A DNA stretch of 64,000 nucleotides from Symbiodinium natans (lineage: Eukaryota; Sar; Dinophyceae; Suessiales; Symbiodiniaceae). A model generated the notes under the pieces. It was not told the DNA's origin. It did no database searches and saw nothing but the letters and a program-made list of their open reading frames with translations. Positions 23,187 through 36,180 of the stretch are shown here, piece after piece. The stretch lies in assembly GCA_905221605.1 (NCBI GenBank), contig CAJNDS010002606.1:20001-84000 (forward strand), written 5' to 3'. The position numbers and the translations under genes were made by a program. Numbering within the stretch: the first letter of the stretch is position 1; each line of letters opens with the position of its first letter.

Positions 23187-26100
23187 AGGGAGGGATGGCT
23201 TGCCGTGTTTCGGGCTATGCGGGCGTGTCCGGTTGTTGCTGATCTGTGTGTAGGGCATTGTGAGTCTATATGGCCGTTGGTCTTGCTACAACTTCGGAGT
23301 GGTGGGGCGTGCTTGGTGCGGAAAAGCTGTTCGCGCCCCATTTCCCCAGGGTTCAGTGGGAACATGTGAGCAACACCCTGCTTCGAACCCCTGACACTTG
23401 GGAGGCCGGCGCGCACTTTCCGGTCGTCCACGGGCCCCTCACAACGGTCGTCGGGGACCTGGATTTTAGATACGGTTCAGAGCTTCAGGGTTGAGCATCT
23501 TCAAGAAGGTGCTCTAGCCGGGCCGAAAGCATTCAACACACGAGTATGTGCACTTGACCAGTGAAATGCGAAGTAGCTGTTACTCCAACAGTTGAGCAGT
23601 GCCGACTCTGCACCGGCATCCTCGAAACGCCATGCGCCGGCGTAGAGTTCGATCAGCTATTGGATCTGAAGGCATGAAGGAAGACCGTGATGAGAGGGAA
23701 TGTGTCCTTGCGTAGTTGGTAGTGTAGAGAAGGAAGCAGCTATAAGATTGGACCATTTTCCGGGTCTAGGAGAACTCATGAATCGATCCATGAACCTGGC
23801 GCCAAGACTGATGGGCGGGATGGATTCCACGGCCTTTTGATGGTTGACACATCCCTGGAGGCTATGAGTTGTGACCCGACGGCTTCAGTGTCGTCAAGAC
23901 CCAGCCACGCTGCAAGCAAGGTGAATCCTCGAAGTCTGCAGACTACAGTAAGTTTGGAGCAGGCCGGCGCGGTGGACGCCTGCAACAAGCAGTTCTATGT
24001 CTTTCCACGGCTGGGAGATTACAACTTTCAGTCTCATCCCTACTCAACCCTGCCTCGGGCAACTACTCGGAGCTTTCCGGTCAGCATCCTGTCCTGCACA
24101 GGTGGGGAAAAAGTACGTGGCATGGGCACGGCACCCGGGCTTCCAACGGCAACCCATCCGACTTCTTTCCCTTGAACATGTCGGTCTCTGCTGGTGGTTC
24201 CACAACTCCCACATGACTTCGAAATACAAAAAACATGTTAAACATGTCCAACCCCAGCCGCTATGAACGCCACTCCAGCCCGGTCTAGCCTAAACCCGTT
24301 CAACGTCAGCCGCCTGCGCCCGAGTGCTGCCAATGGTCTTGACCTTCCCGGCACCGCTGCCGCGGATTGTCCTTTGAAAAATCAGCAGATCGACGGCCCA
24401 GGCTTTGCAACCCTTTGAAGCACGGCAAAGCAGCTTGGCACATGCAGATCTCCATGTAAGCCTTATTGTGGCCTTCTGCCTGCTTAGACACAGAATGCCC
24501 AACTCACTCAAGTGCCCAGCATTGCCGGCGTTCGCCCTGAAACTCTCTTGCCTCAAAGATGGCAGGGGTTCTGTTCGTCAGGTGCGAAAGAAAGGCCTCC
24601 CAAGCCTCCCAAACCTCCAAGTCGGTTAAAATATTGCCAAAGTGGATTTCCCTCCGATATTGCGATATTGCCCACTGGATGCTTTGGAACCGAAGAGACG
24701 TGCGACACGCGGGAACAGTCATGCCTGGTCTACAAACGCGCCACTCTCATACACAGGAATGAGCAGCCCAAGCATCTGAGATGTAGCACCATCACGAGTC
24801 TCCGTCCAGGCTTCGAGGTCTGAACTCATGACGTGCGTGGTGCTGCACCAAGTGACATAAGACTTGGCTGTCTTTCGTCTGCGATGCGCACGCTACACCC
24901 CGCGTTGAGGCAGCCCAACTGCCGAGGCGGCGCAAGCGTTCAGCGTTTACAATCAAATCAAGGTGGAAGGGGAGGGGGGTATCCCTTCCCCCGCCCGACC
25001 TTGACTCTTGGGTTTAGGCCCTGGTGACAAGGTCCCGGACAGGTTTTTCCCCCAGAGCATGGTAAACGATAACGCCCGCAAGCTCCACAGAGCTAGCTTT
25101 CGTGACAACACCGTTCCTTGCCACCCGACTCTGGCTGCAAGACTGTCAGCAACCCCCATTTTTATCGACCTGAAAATCAACAACTTCAGACCGTCGATTT
25201 GCAGCTGAATACGCTACAAGCACCAGCACCTACAAAAACGAAGAGCTCTTAGCGTACAAGTTGCCATGGCCTCGTAGGCCACTGCGGCACCTCTGGGCGC
25301 TGCCTGCGCAGCGTGGGCACTGCACGGACATTTTGCAGCAACAAGGCAGGGTCACGAAGGAATACGGGGACAGCGCGCGGCTTAAGAACACAGTGGTTTT
25401 AGAAAACTCGGGGCTCGGCCGGCCGAGAGCTGTTACCCAAAAGCGCCGGAAGAACAGCCACGGTACTAAATTCAGAGATCCGGGGTGACCCCCCCCAGCT
25501 TGGGCCAAACTTTCTTACTTTGGGAACCGCGGGTCGCAGGACCCTAAGGAGTTCAAGGTACCCTCCACTTGAGCTTGAATCCTGGCATCCTTCACTAAAC
25601 CAAAAAACCCAGGGTTCCTTCAATTTCTGGAAAGGGAAGGGTCTTAGAAATAAAAACACGGGGCCAACGAGGAATCGAGCCTTATCGCATGGGGCTGCAG
25701 CTTCCTCTGAACCTTAAACCCTGAACCCTTTCAAAAAAACTTGTCCCTCAACCCTCCGACGCCCTCAACCTCGCATTTTCTTAAACTTAAGAAGCCGAGT
25801 CCTTCATTATCGAAATGCAAGAAAAGGAGCCCCTTGTTTGTTTAATTTCCTCTTCGGCCTGGTGGGGGGTTTCCGAGACCCCTTCCAGACCTGCCACGTC
25901 AATCATAACTTCACCGTTTACTAAGTTAAGAAATCCAGTCCCCTGTGTGTCTTGATTTAGCTTTGGCTCGAATCGGCCCTGCAATAAAGATGTTCATAAG
26001 TAAGACTGTGACATGCATCCACGGTGCCCGCTGGGGGCTCTGTTTCTGGAACATGGGGCCTCAACTTCCAAAGAAAATCCAGGGCACCCTGACCTGGACT

Positions 26101-28355
26101 TATCGCCACCGTAGTACGTTTGTAGCAACCACCGATGTCCGCTCTGCAGGCTCTGCAACATCGCGCTGTTGCAAGCCCTTCCACAATGCCAACCCCACAC
26201 ATTGCCACTGTTCGCTATTGGAGTGGTCCCAGTACCCTGAAATTACCCTGAATCTGTTGGAGCTGGCCACGCCTTGCTGCTTCGAGGCGTGGGTTTCGTT
26301 GAGCCGGCACCTTGTGAAACAGCTTGTCTAGACCGGCTGCATCTCCATTGACACCCTCCGACGTGAGTCCAAGACCTAGCAGTCAAATATGATCATTCAC
26401 TTGTATGTGACTTCGCCGGCATGATGGCGCTTGAACTTTCTGTTGGTGCTTCTTCGCCCTTCCGATTATTGCGCCCATAGGAAGCGTTGAAAGAAAGCCA
26501 ATGTGTCAACTGATCTTTCCATGCTTGGAATGAGATGGTAGCTTGGAAACTTTACCTTTCTGCATGCCACCTGCGCACCAAAAAGTGCGTGTAAGCAAGC
26601 GCACGGGTTGTGTGTGTGTGTACGTACTGCGGGCGCTTGTTGCAGAGACATGTTTGTATGCTGGTGTTCTGTGGCATGCCGTGCAGCTGCACCCACATGG
26701 CCGCTTTGTCGACCTTTGCGGCGCCGTCATGGAGCTGCGGTTGTCGACAACACATTTCGGACATCGCGTGCTTCCAGAACGCGATGTGAACAAACAGCTC
26801 TAGTGTGCATGAAGCTTTCTGAGCGAGCTACTGAGCTCAAGCCGAATTGCCAACATGCAGTTCTGTGGCTCGAGCGGAGGGAGCGTCGGTGATGTGGCTC
26901 CACGGGTCCATTCGCTGCCAAGGCTCTGCCACACCAATGTGCGAGCCTCTGGAAGATGCAGATACTTCACGATTGCGTTCCTTCACCCTACTCCTTGCAC
27001 GATTTGACAAAGACGAGCTGGCGTCGCTGTCCCGAGGAATATGCATCACAAGACGACAGTAAGTAATCAAAAGGCTTGAGGAAATTCTGCCACGTGGCCA
27101 AAGCCGAAAGCACTGGTGAAGAACGATTGGCTGTCTTCGTCGTTCGGTGTCTTCGAAATCCTCTTGCCTCTTCTGGCGCCCACCTTCATGGAAGCCCCGG
27201 CGCAGCACGCAAACAATCTTAAAGCGTCGAGATGCGGGGAGCTGTCTTATGCCGCCTGCTGCCAATCGTCCGATTCAACGTCGTTCTCCGCGTGCCCTGC
27301 ACAAGATTAGGATTGTTTGACGGCTGTGAACGCACAAGAGCTGAATCTCGAGATCAAACTCAACCTGCTTCGCCGGGGTTCTGGGGCCTTCCAGTAGGAC
27401 CTCGCAACAACCACCCCTCTGTCTGCAGATCAGCGTCCGTACATTGACGAAGCAAGGCCGCACAAAGGGCGGGGTAATACAGTTGATCTCCAAATGGCTT
27501 GCAGAATGTCATCGTGCAGCAATGCCTAGATCCCGTACGACATGGCCAATGGGCGAGACCTCTCGCCTCCGCGGCTTCCACGCTTACAGATGCCTGGGGC
27601 TTAATGTCATCCGCTCACGTCTTTTTTAAAACTCGGCTCATGATGTCATGATGACCAATGATGTCCAGTGCGTAGACATGAAGTGGTGCGGCCGCAAACA
27701 CATATGTCCCCATCAATACTCAGAAATCCACCGGCAGATTCTGCTTCAATCGCCCTCTACCCAACATTACACTTCTTCACTAGTTATCATGTTAGCTCTT
27801 ATCGAGATGCAGGGGAACATCCGTATGCCTCGGCAAACGTCGCATGACTACGGCAGGAAAAGCAAGTTGAGGTTTCAAACTACTGGGCATGCAGGGCGTT
27901 TGTGCCCCGGTCTCGTGCACTCGAAACAGATTCCCAGGAGTGGCCTTTGTATTCTAGAGCAATTATCCTTTGTCAGGGCTCTAGTTTAGGAATTGCCGCC
28001 CCGGGAGCTTACTGCCCACTGGGGTCCTTCGCACCCCTCCTGCAATCCGTTGCTCAAGAGCGGGTCTGAGCTTCTACAACGGACGGTCGCATTGCTCCAT
28101 CTGTCTTCGAAATGAAGACTGCAACCATCCTAGCCAGAAGCCCTCGCAATCTGAAGGCGTCTCACTGCACTGTGCATGCCTCGCAGCCGCAGGCTCCAGC
28201 CCTCTCTGTCGCAAATGTCTTCCTGAGTGTCCGGGATGCTGCATAGCACTGCAGCGCTGCGCGCTGCACACATCCCTATTGCCACTCTCTGTCCTTTTGA
28301 GCATGCAAGTCTTCACCAACCTCCAGTACGCTCAAACACATGCAAACCCCTGCTC
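23187..28355. other. Long stretch without a confident gene
   Basis: Coding-like minus-strand pieces occur (for example near 24640-24545 and 27060-26900), but none could be joined in phase or assigned to a family. A degenerate run of CCCTAAA/CCCTGAA-like words lies near 25711-25775. No RNA gene was recognised. Confidence 0.35.
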
Positions 28356-28779
28356 TTATTGGCGCCGATCAAGCGTCGCTTCTTCGAAGGTGATCTTCCC
28401 ATCTCCATCCTTGTCCACACTCGCGTGCAGGTCCCTTGCTGCCTTGAGCAGACAAGGCAGCATTCCAAATCATAAGTGCATATGTCTATGTACTTTAGAC
28501 TTCGATGATACTACATGTACATATTTAGCATAATATATATATATATATATGCACATTATTCTTTGCCGCCCGCTTAGCTGAACTGTACGTCCACTCATGT
28601 ATGTATGGGGTCATTTACTGTCCTTGTAACATCTAAACCACCGCTTGGGGATGATGTCAACTTCTGAAAAAAAAACAAAAAAAAACGTCCCACCTGCATG
28701 GCCTTCTCGTGGGAGGTGCGGAGTTGCTCTTTCAAGTAAAGCTTCCTTATGACCGCATGCAGCTGCTTTGCACTCTGTG

Positions 28780-28817
<38 letters not shown>

Positions 28818-31800
28818 GATATATATATATATATGTGTGTATGTATATGTGTATGTATACATGTGTGTATGTATATATGTGTGTATGTATATATGTATAT
28901 ATGTGTGTATGTATATATGTATATATGTATATATGTATATATGTATATATGTATATATGTATATATGTATATATGTATATATGTATATATGTATATATGT
29001 ATATATGAATATATGTATATATGTATATATGTATATATGTATATATGTATATATGTATATATGTATATATGTATATATGTATATATGTATATATGTATAC
29101 ATGTATACATGTATCTATGTATATATGTATATATGTATATATGTATATATGTATATATGTATATATGTATATATGTATATATGTATATATGTATATATGT
29201 ACGTATACATGCATATATGCATAAATGCATATATGTATATATGTATATATGTATCTATATATATACATATGAAATATTTGTATTTGTATATTTATAGAAG
29301 AAAGTCAGGTCTAAGTCCACTCCCGCCAGGTGTCATCTCCTCGGCGCTGACTTTGCCATCGCCATCCGCGTCCGCATCCTCACGCCAGCCAAGAAATCCC
29401 CCCCCCCCTATTATTAAACCCCCCCAAGAACACCATAATGGGGGGATATCTAATATTAGGGGGCAGGGGGTTTAACAGGGGATTACAAGCACTGTCAAAC
29501 GCAGGGAGTTGCTCTCTGCCCCTGAGGGCTTGAAGGCTCATTCTGGCAATAGACGCCCATTGGCCTTGTGAATCTCGGCAGCCTTGTCCTTCGCTGCCTC
29601 GCCACGGCTCATCGAGATTTAGGAATTTGAAGAACATCATGATGCCCGTCAATCCGTCTCCAGGCATGACGGGAAACAAAAGAAGGGAAACAGGTGGCAG
29701 GGGTGGCTCCGGAACTGGTCAAACACATCTCAACCCAAAGCCCCGAAGTGTTCCAAGTGCAGCCTGGTGGAGCTCTCCAGCTTTCGCCTTCACAGCAACC
29801 TGAGACCGAGATCATTCCATTGTGTCACCAGCGCACCATACAGTAATGAAGTTCATGGCTTCGTCCCGGAACTTTGTGGCAGAAGTTGGACGAACCATCA
29901 CACACGTCACCGGTTACGTTTGAAAGAGTGCAAGCTCAAGGCACTGGGTCGGCCAATTGAATCCGAGCAGCAGCTGCCGCAAAAGCCTTCTCTCGAACCT
30001 TGTACTCCTCGTCGAAACGTCCGGCTGCCAGCATCACTTCCTTCACAGTCAATCAAGCTGAGCAGCGCAACCCCAAAGCTGGTGGCTTGTGGCACACACA
30101 TGTGCTGGCCATTGCTGGCCTTTGGATCAGCGACAGCACATGCCAGTGGTGTCGGTCCTTGGCGCCCGCCGACACCTTGCCACTGATGTTGTACTTCGCA
30201 TCGATTTCTCCGGCCTGCACAAGCTACTCCTAAGCCGGCGTTTGCAAGGATGGGGCTTGCACTTGGAGCAATACACACAGGGGGTTCAAAGTACTAGAGT
30301 TGCTAGAGTTGCCTTGGCCCTTGCCATCACAGCGGCTTTGTCGGCGATCTCCTTGCCTCAAGGCTGGGCAGAGCGAGGCTTCTCGTGTCTGAAGCATGTG
30401 CTTGGCAGAGCAGGGACAGCGCTGCCTTTCAGGATGCCATCATGCAGCGTAGCCCCGGCTGCAGCCAGGTTCGTCACCTGCTTTGGACCGTCACAGAGAG
30501 ATGCCCAGAGCTCGGGCAGATCTTATCGATCACGCTCGTTGCTATGCTGGTATAAAATAAGAACATCAGTCATTTAGGAACCAGCTGTTGTCCGAGCAGC
30601 CCAGGTGGGCACTGGGCCAACACCGAGCTTCTCCACGAGCTCCTTGCTGAAGAGGCAGCAGTTGCGGCGCAGCAGGTCGTATTCAAAGCCAGGCCAGTCT
30701 TCCTGGAAGCGGTTTGTAGTCTCCCCTTTGTCTGTGGGCGTGAATGGGAGGGGATCCCCGACATGGGCGGGGCGTGCTGATCGGATTCACGAATCCAAGA
30801 ACACAGTCAGGCCCGTCACGTTTGGTAATATACATAGCACATGCGTTTCACATGTTACGCCCTCCAACCTACCACCCCTTTTGGTGTTCAGGATGTGGTG
30901 CCCCGGTGCTTATGAGGATTCGCACAGCCAACACGTCAATTGAATACGTGCAAAGGTGGCTTTGGAAGTCGCTTCTCTCTCTCTGCCGCGCCATCCCCGA
31001 GGGTCTTGCTTCGCAAGGGAAGTCATTGAGCCCCCAATCTTTTCCCAGAACCACCCAGCAGTGAGAAGGTTGTTGTGAGAATACTCGATTTGCAGGTCCC
31101 TTGCCTAATCTCTATGACTGCCAATGCTTCGCACATGGGCGTTTTCTGTAATGTGAGGAACAACAAAGGTGCAAGAGGAGATAACATCAAAAATGTACAA
31201 CCGACAACCGATAGCTGAGGCTTGAGATGGCTGCGTCTCTGCGTCTCTGCGTCTCTGCATCTCTGCGTCTCTGCGTCTCTGCGTCTCTGCGTCTGTACAT
31301 CTCTGCGTCTCTGCGTCTCTGCGTCTCTGCGTCTCTGCGTCTCTGCGTCTCTGCGTCTCTGCGTCTCTGTGTCTCTGCGTCTCTACGTCTCTGCATCTCT
31401 GCGTCTCTGCGTCTCTGCGTCTCTGCGTCTCTGCGTCTCTGCGTCTCTGCGTCTCTGCGTCTCTGCGTCTCTGCGTCTCTGCGTCTCTGCGTCTCTGCGT
31501 CTCTGCGTCTCTGCGTCTCTGCGTCTCTGCGTCTCTGCGTGCTCTGCGTCTCTGCGTCTCTGCGTCTCTGCGTCTCTGCGTCTCTGCGTCTCTGCGTCTC
31601 TGCGTCTCTGCGTCTCTGCGTCTCTGCGTCTCTGCGTCTCTGCGTCTCTGCGTCTCTGCGTCTCTGCGTCTCTGCGTCTCTGCGTCTCTGCGTCTCTGCG
31701 TCTCTGCGTCTCTGCGTCTCTGCGTCTCTGCGTCTCTGCGTCTCTGCGTCTCTGCGTCTCTGCGTCTCTGCGTCTCTGCGTCTCTGCGTCTCTGCGTCTC

Positions 31801-32865
31801 TGCGTCTCTGCGTCTCTGCGTCTCTGCGTCTCTGCGTCTCTGCGTCTCTGCGTCTCTGCGTCTCTGCGTCTCTGCGTCTCTGCGTCTCTGCGTCTCTGCG
31901 TCTCTGCGTCTCTGCGTCTCTGCGTCTCTGCGTCTCTGCGTCTCTGCGTCTCTGCGTCTCTGCGTCTCTGCGTCTCTGCGTCTCTGCGTCTCTGCGTCTC
32001 TGCGTCTCTGCGTCTCTGCGTCTCTGCGTCTCTGTGTCTCTGTGTCTCTGTGTCTCTGCGTCTCTGCGTCTCTGCGTCTCTGCGTCTCTGTGTCTCTGTG
32101 TCTCTGCGTCTCTGCGTCTCTGTGTCTCTGTGTCTCTGTGTCGCTGTGTCTCTGTGTCTCTGTGTCTCTGTGCCCCTGTGTCTCTGTGACTCTGTGACTC
32201 TGTGTCTCTGTGTCTCTGTCTCTCTGTGTCTCTGTGTCTCCGTGCCTCTGTGTCTCTTTGTCTCTCAGTGTGTGCCTCTGAGTTTACATATATAAGTATG
32301 TGTATATATATATATGTATACATGTCTCTATATATATATATGTATATATACATGTGCACGTGTCCGTTTAGTCCACTATCTGAGCATGTTTTGTTTGTTG
32401 ATGGAAGCAGTAAGAACGCTGACACAGTAACCCACGATCGGGTCACACAACATTGCTGAGTTAGCTTCTTGGCCAGAAAGACGAGCACCTACATGTGAAC
32501 ACAAGAAATGCCTCACGTGATTACCGATAGCTAGCAGCACAGGATACTTTAAGAAAAACAAAACAGGGGTGCGACTCCTTCAACTGCTCAATGATTTCGT
32601 CGATCTCGGAGTCTGTCTTGGTCGTGTCACCCATTTCCAAGGACTCCTTGTATATGTGGGCCTTGCACTCTTTGGGCTTGTTCGTGAAAACCCCTGTACG
32701 GTCGGGAGCATAGCCATAGCTGTACTCCATGGCGCCGTTGGCCTCTGTTCTGACCTCCACTCCCGCATGGAAGGCACCTGTTCCGATGGCCTCCAAGTAC
32801 TCATTCACGGCGCCCACAGTGCTGTTCGTGGACACATGGTAGATGTGAAGCATCACAGGCGCCAT
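28356..32865 (-). CDS. PPPDE (DeSI-type) cysteine peptidase fused to an EF-hand pair, 10 exons
   Basis: Predicted deubiquitinase/deSUMOylase-type thiol peptidase with C-terminal calcium-binding EF-hands. Exons: 32865-32578, 30702-30601, 30477-30421, 30351-30313, 30214-30158, 30040-29987, 29597-29565, 29378-29338, 28745-28703, 28442-28356. They close in phase to 266 codons plus stop. The PPPDE domain spans residues 1 to about 130: VMLHIYHV at the start, catalytic His33 in [11 protein letters not shown], catalytic Cys111 in [10 protein letters not shown], then LGVGPVPTW and [14 protein letters not shown]. Residues 150-210 are charged helical segments ([31 protein letters not shown]). Two canonical 12-residue EF loops follow: [12 protein letters not shown] (213-224) and [12 protein letters not shown] (248-259), spaced 35 residues. 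Donors are six GC, three GA and no GT. The start ATG has a GCCATGG context. The last exon could instead use a GC donor at 28379 into a small exon ending near 28276. Confidence 0.8.
28783..29274. repeat. (TA)n and 8-bp ATGTATAT satellite inside an intron
   Basis: About 60 bp of TA lead into roughly 400 bp of ATGTATAT units with scattered changes (ATGTATAC, ATGCATAT) at both edges. It fills most of the intron between the two EF-hand-coding parts of the PPPDE/EF-hand gene. As 8 is not a multiple of 3, all frames are open. Confidence 0.95.
29398..29470. mobile_element. Possible small fold-back element in an intron
   Basis: A C-run ending CTATTATTA (29398-29416) faces TAATATTAGGGGGCAGGGGG (29451-29470) as an imperfect inverted repeat. 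It lies in the intron between exons 7 and 8 of the PPPDE/EF-hand gene. Related in style to the elements at 17994 and 36181. Confidence 0.35.
31231..32280. repeat. 8-bp satellite GTCTCTGC, about 1.05 kb, inside an intron
   Basis: About 130 units of GTCTCTGC in one block, nearly perfect in the middle with one phase break near 31538. At the right edge (from about 32030) most units read GTCTCTGT. The array lies wholly inside the 1.9-kb first intron of the PPPDE/EF-hand gene, which separates the catalytic His exon from the Cys exon. Frames of up to 433 codons across it on both strands are repeat artefacts. Confidence 0.97.
32286..32360. repeat. TA/TATG-rich microsatellite
   Basis: Imperfect TATATG units adjoining the GTCTCTGC satellite in the same intron. 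Confidence 0.85.
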
Positions 32866-32899
32866 GGCTACAAGCTAAAACTGCTACGAGTACACAGAA

Positions 32900-34780
32900 A
32901 GCGATGCACACGAAGACGTCACCTGGAGCCACACACGCACACACATGACACCACGTCAGAGTTTCAACACATCTCTACTCGAAGCAACAAGGACGACAGC
33001 ATCTCTCCATCGACCGATAGGGCGAACTTTTAAAACCACAGCTACGGTTGCCAGAGCCGCTTCTCTGATTTGAACAAAGACGGGCTACCTTTGGCATTCG
33101 AGCCACCCAAAGAATGCTCCCGGCACTCAGCACGCGTGTTTCGGGAGGACGTCGGCCAAGGCCCAAAGCCGCGGGCAGTAGGCAAACAGGTCATCCTCAG
33201 CAGCTGGGCTGCGCCGCAATGAATGCTTCATACTGGTTCAGCCAAGTGCCCGACGTGCCCATCTTGCAAGCACTTTGTCTGCTCGCTCTCGTAACAACTG
33301 ACAGGTGGGAGTTTGAATGCTGACACAGGTTAGTTACCCTGGCTTATCGTTTTCTCTTGCCCTGCCTGTTCCCGAGCATCGCGCTCGTCGCATGGAGTAT
33401 CCTGAAGATACACGCGCTAACACATGCCTCGCACGAGTAAGTCGCACAAATCTCCGCCACAGGGGGTCTCCGTCAACATTACACTTCATCATCTGAGCAA
33501 AGCACGTGATCAGAGGAGACGTGCTTTGCGTCCACTTCCACCTGTCACACTGGCCCCACATGGCCCCATATGAGTCCAAGCATGCCATCCGACATCACCC
33601 CCGGCAGCATTCTGCAGCCACTGCGGAAGGCCAGGGTCGCAACCACAACCGTGCTGGAACAACGAAAGGAACAGTACTTTCTCGAATGTCGCTGTAATGA
33701 ACTGTTCGATGTGCCTCATTCCCTCGAGGTGTCTGCAACAAGAGCTAAAACACAGGTTGCACGAGCCATAAACGGAACAGGAATTCAAGGCTGCGATCTT
33801 GAAAGCATGAAGTCCCGCGGATGCCTTGAGCTCAGGAGCTGCTGTCCAGCCACTTTCGCCTGCAACCTCCGACAGTCTATACTCATCAAACGTTCCCACC
33901 AAGAGGGACAGGAACCTGCAACGCTCAGAATCAAGCTTGGATACTGCCTGCCAGCCGCGTGCTAGATGAGGTGACCGAGCTGACATCCCATCGCCGACAT
34001 CCTTGAAGCTTTGAGTTTCTTTTTCTTGAAATTGCTGGAGGGAACAGGTTTCTTGGGTGTTTTTCGCATATCAACCTCTGATAACAAGCACACTTGTACA
34101 TGCGTCCTCAGCGATGAGGCCGGATGCTCCGCCGACTTTCTCTTCTTGATCACCCATCATCCAGACGTGCCCCTTTCACAGGTCGGCCATGAAGAGTCGC
34201 ATGTGCTTGCACGTGCTTGCCCACGCTTCGCACACAGTCACCCCAACCCATGACTATCGAGCACTCCGAGCCATGTCCATTATCATGAGAGAACAGAGGG
34301 AGCTGATGGTTGCTAATTAATGATGGGAGCTGCCGTCCAGCCTTCCACAGCCAACCTTTCCTGATTGATGCTGCACTCGTGCTGGCATGCAGCATCTTGC
34401 CAGACAGCTCAGGTCTTGACCCATCACACTGGCGCCAGACTGGCGGCCCTTTGCCTTTTGGCCTTCAGTTACCAGGACGAATCGGCCGGACAGAAGCCCC
34501 GAGCAACAAGAACTGCAGAAGAACAGCTGACAAAAAACGAAAAAAACCCTCCATCCCAAAACTGCTCACAGCAAATTAAGCACATCCTGGAGAAAGGAAC
34601 TCGAGAAGACTGGTCCCGCACATAGCCTGTCCACGGCTTTGTAGATTCCTCCCAGGCCTTTGTGCCTAGTAGGGTGTTGCTTTGTTGCCAGCATCTCAGC
34701 TCTTAGAATGAAAGCAATGTCCAACACACGGGGTCTCCTCACATATTCTGACCCAGTACTGGTACCTGATTCAGGTGCAT
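32900..34780. other. No recognisable gene
   Basis: Upstream of the PPPDE/EF-hand start codon. Open minus-strand frames at 33510-33986 and 33962-34153 have no recognised domain. No tandem repeat was seen. Confidence 0.35.
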
Positions 34781-34789
34781 GTTTCACCC

Positions 34790-35159
34790 CTAGCGCCTGG
34801 ATGGAATGTGCACCTTGAGATCTGGAGGAGAGCTCGTGCACTTCGGACAACAAGTCCTGCTGGCAGGCAGCGGTGCACGAGGCCTCAAAGTGTCATCGCA
34901 CATGCTCGCACGAGGTCTTGTAGCCAGAGGCTGCCGAACGCCCACAACCACTGGCGCAGGCAGGCGCAGGTGGCAGCCTTAGGAATGCCACACGCGAGAC
35001 CTACCTCGCTGACCATTTACGCATGCACAGCTACTGCTGGTGACTTGGTGGAGCGTCTGTTTCGAGAAAGTTCCGAAAACTTCAGAAAATCAGCCATTGC
35101 CACGCAGGTGCAGGCTGGGATGGAAGCGCTCGTGGAAGTGCTGCGGGTTGCGGCCTGAG
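34790..35159. other. Candidate exons on opposite strands, unknown
   Basis: On the plus strand 35031-35159 encodes a helical segment containing GDLVERLFRESSENFRK and LVEVLRVAA followed by TGA; it looks like a terminal exon and would be the only plus-strand coding evidence here. On the minus strand near 34860-34790 a short piece reads DLLSEVHELSSRSQ after GCAG|G. Neither could be extended. Confidence 0.3.
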
Positions 35160-36180
35160 CGTAACAGGCAGGAGGCAGGTGTCTCGGAACTGGTGCGCGC
35201 GCACACACACACATGCACACTTTTCCTTGCTTGTCTGCAAGACCAAATGGAACCAAGCCTTTGGTATAGAGCGCCCCATGGGAAGTGGCTGAAGTGGCTG
35301 ATTGGAATTGCAGTTTCCAAGGGTTCTGTTTTGGGCAAAACTGTTGGCATGGTTTCAGCCGAGATCGAGTTCTTGGCCACACCAAGCAGACTCCCGAGGT
35401 GGTCGGGAAGCCCAATTTGCGAGGCATGCTTGGACACCACTGCTTGCTTCGCTCAAAAATATGCGGGAGGAACACAGAACCATCAGGCGACTTCCTGTGC
35501 GATTCAACTACTTGCGAGGAGAGGGTGCGTGTCAGCACCTACCTTGCACAGCAAGGTCAAAGGCAAGCCCAAGAGCCAAAGCTTCCTTGGACCGAGCCAA
35601 AACCATCTGAAAGACGGAGCTTCGGGAAGCTGAAAAGGCTCTGAAGAATGTATGCACCGAGCCTGAATTCGGCATGGCGCCAATGGCGCCCTTTCGTCCC
35701 TTTCTTTGTATCCTAGACTCCTCGCAATTGGGGCTCTGGCGGTAGCATTCTGCTCCATGCTCGCATTCCTGAGACCAGGTTGGGGACCCCCAGCCCCTGG
35801 CTGCCAAATCCTATCCGCAATAATCCAGAAGACTTCTGAAACCGCTCGGGCCTGCTCACCAGCATAACTTGATCTAGCGAAGAAGCAAAAAGTGCTTGCC
35901 CTGTTATGCAGCTAGCAGGACTGCTTCGCATCTCAGGCAAGTGGCCTTCATTCTTCGTGGGCCTGCAGAAAACTCTGTGGCTTGTCGCACCGTGCCAAGG
36001 CATTGGTCCACACAGCTTCTTTTGTCAGCAAGCTCACGCCACGCGCCCAAGCAACAAGTACAGGAGCTGTCCTAACAAGCTTTCCACGCGAGACACAGCC
36101 GGGATCCAGCGTCTTGATCTTGGCACACGATGATAGCATTTTTGGGACGGGCATGCTGCAGGAAGGTGCCCCACCACCTT
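35160..36180. other. No recognisable gene
   Basis: Both strands have a moderately open frame near 35280-35400 but no conserved motif. A short (CA)n lies at about 35199-35215. Confidence 0.35.

Noticed and set aside
23340-23420. TTCGAACCCC motif resembling a tRNA T-loop on the minus strand
   Set aside because: The flanking bases cannot form a five-pair T stem and no anticodon arm is present.
28595-29475. Long Tyr/Ile/Met-rich ORFs on both strands
   Set aside because: Translations of the TA and ATGTATAT arrays; the true exons in this region (28703-28745, 29338-29378) are short and lie outside the array.
31187-32488. ORFs of up to 433 codons on both strands encoding AETQRRRD-type or SLRLCVSA-type octapeptide repeats
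   Set aside because: They are translations of the GTCTCTGC octamer satellite, which is open in every frame, and lie inside an intron of the PPPDE gene.
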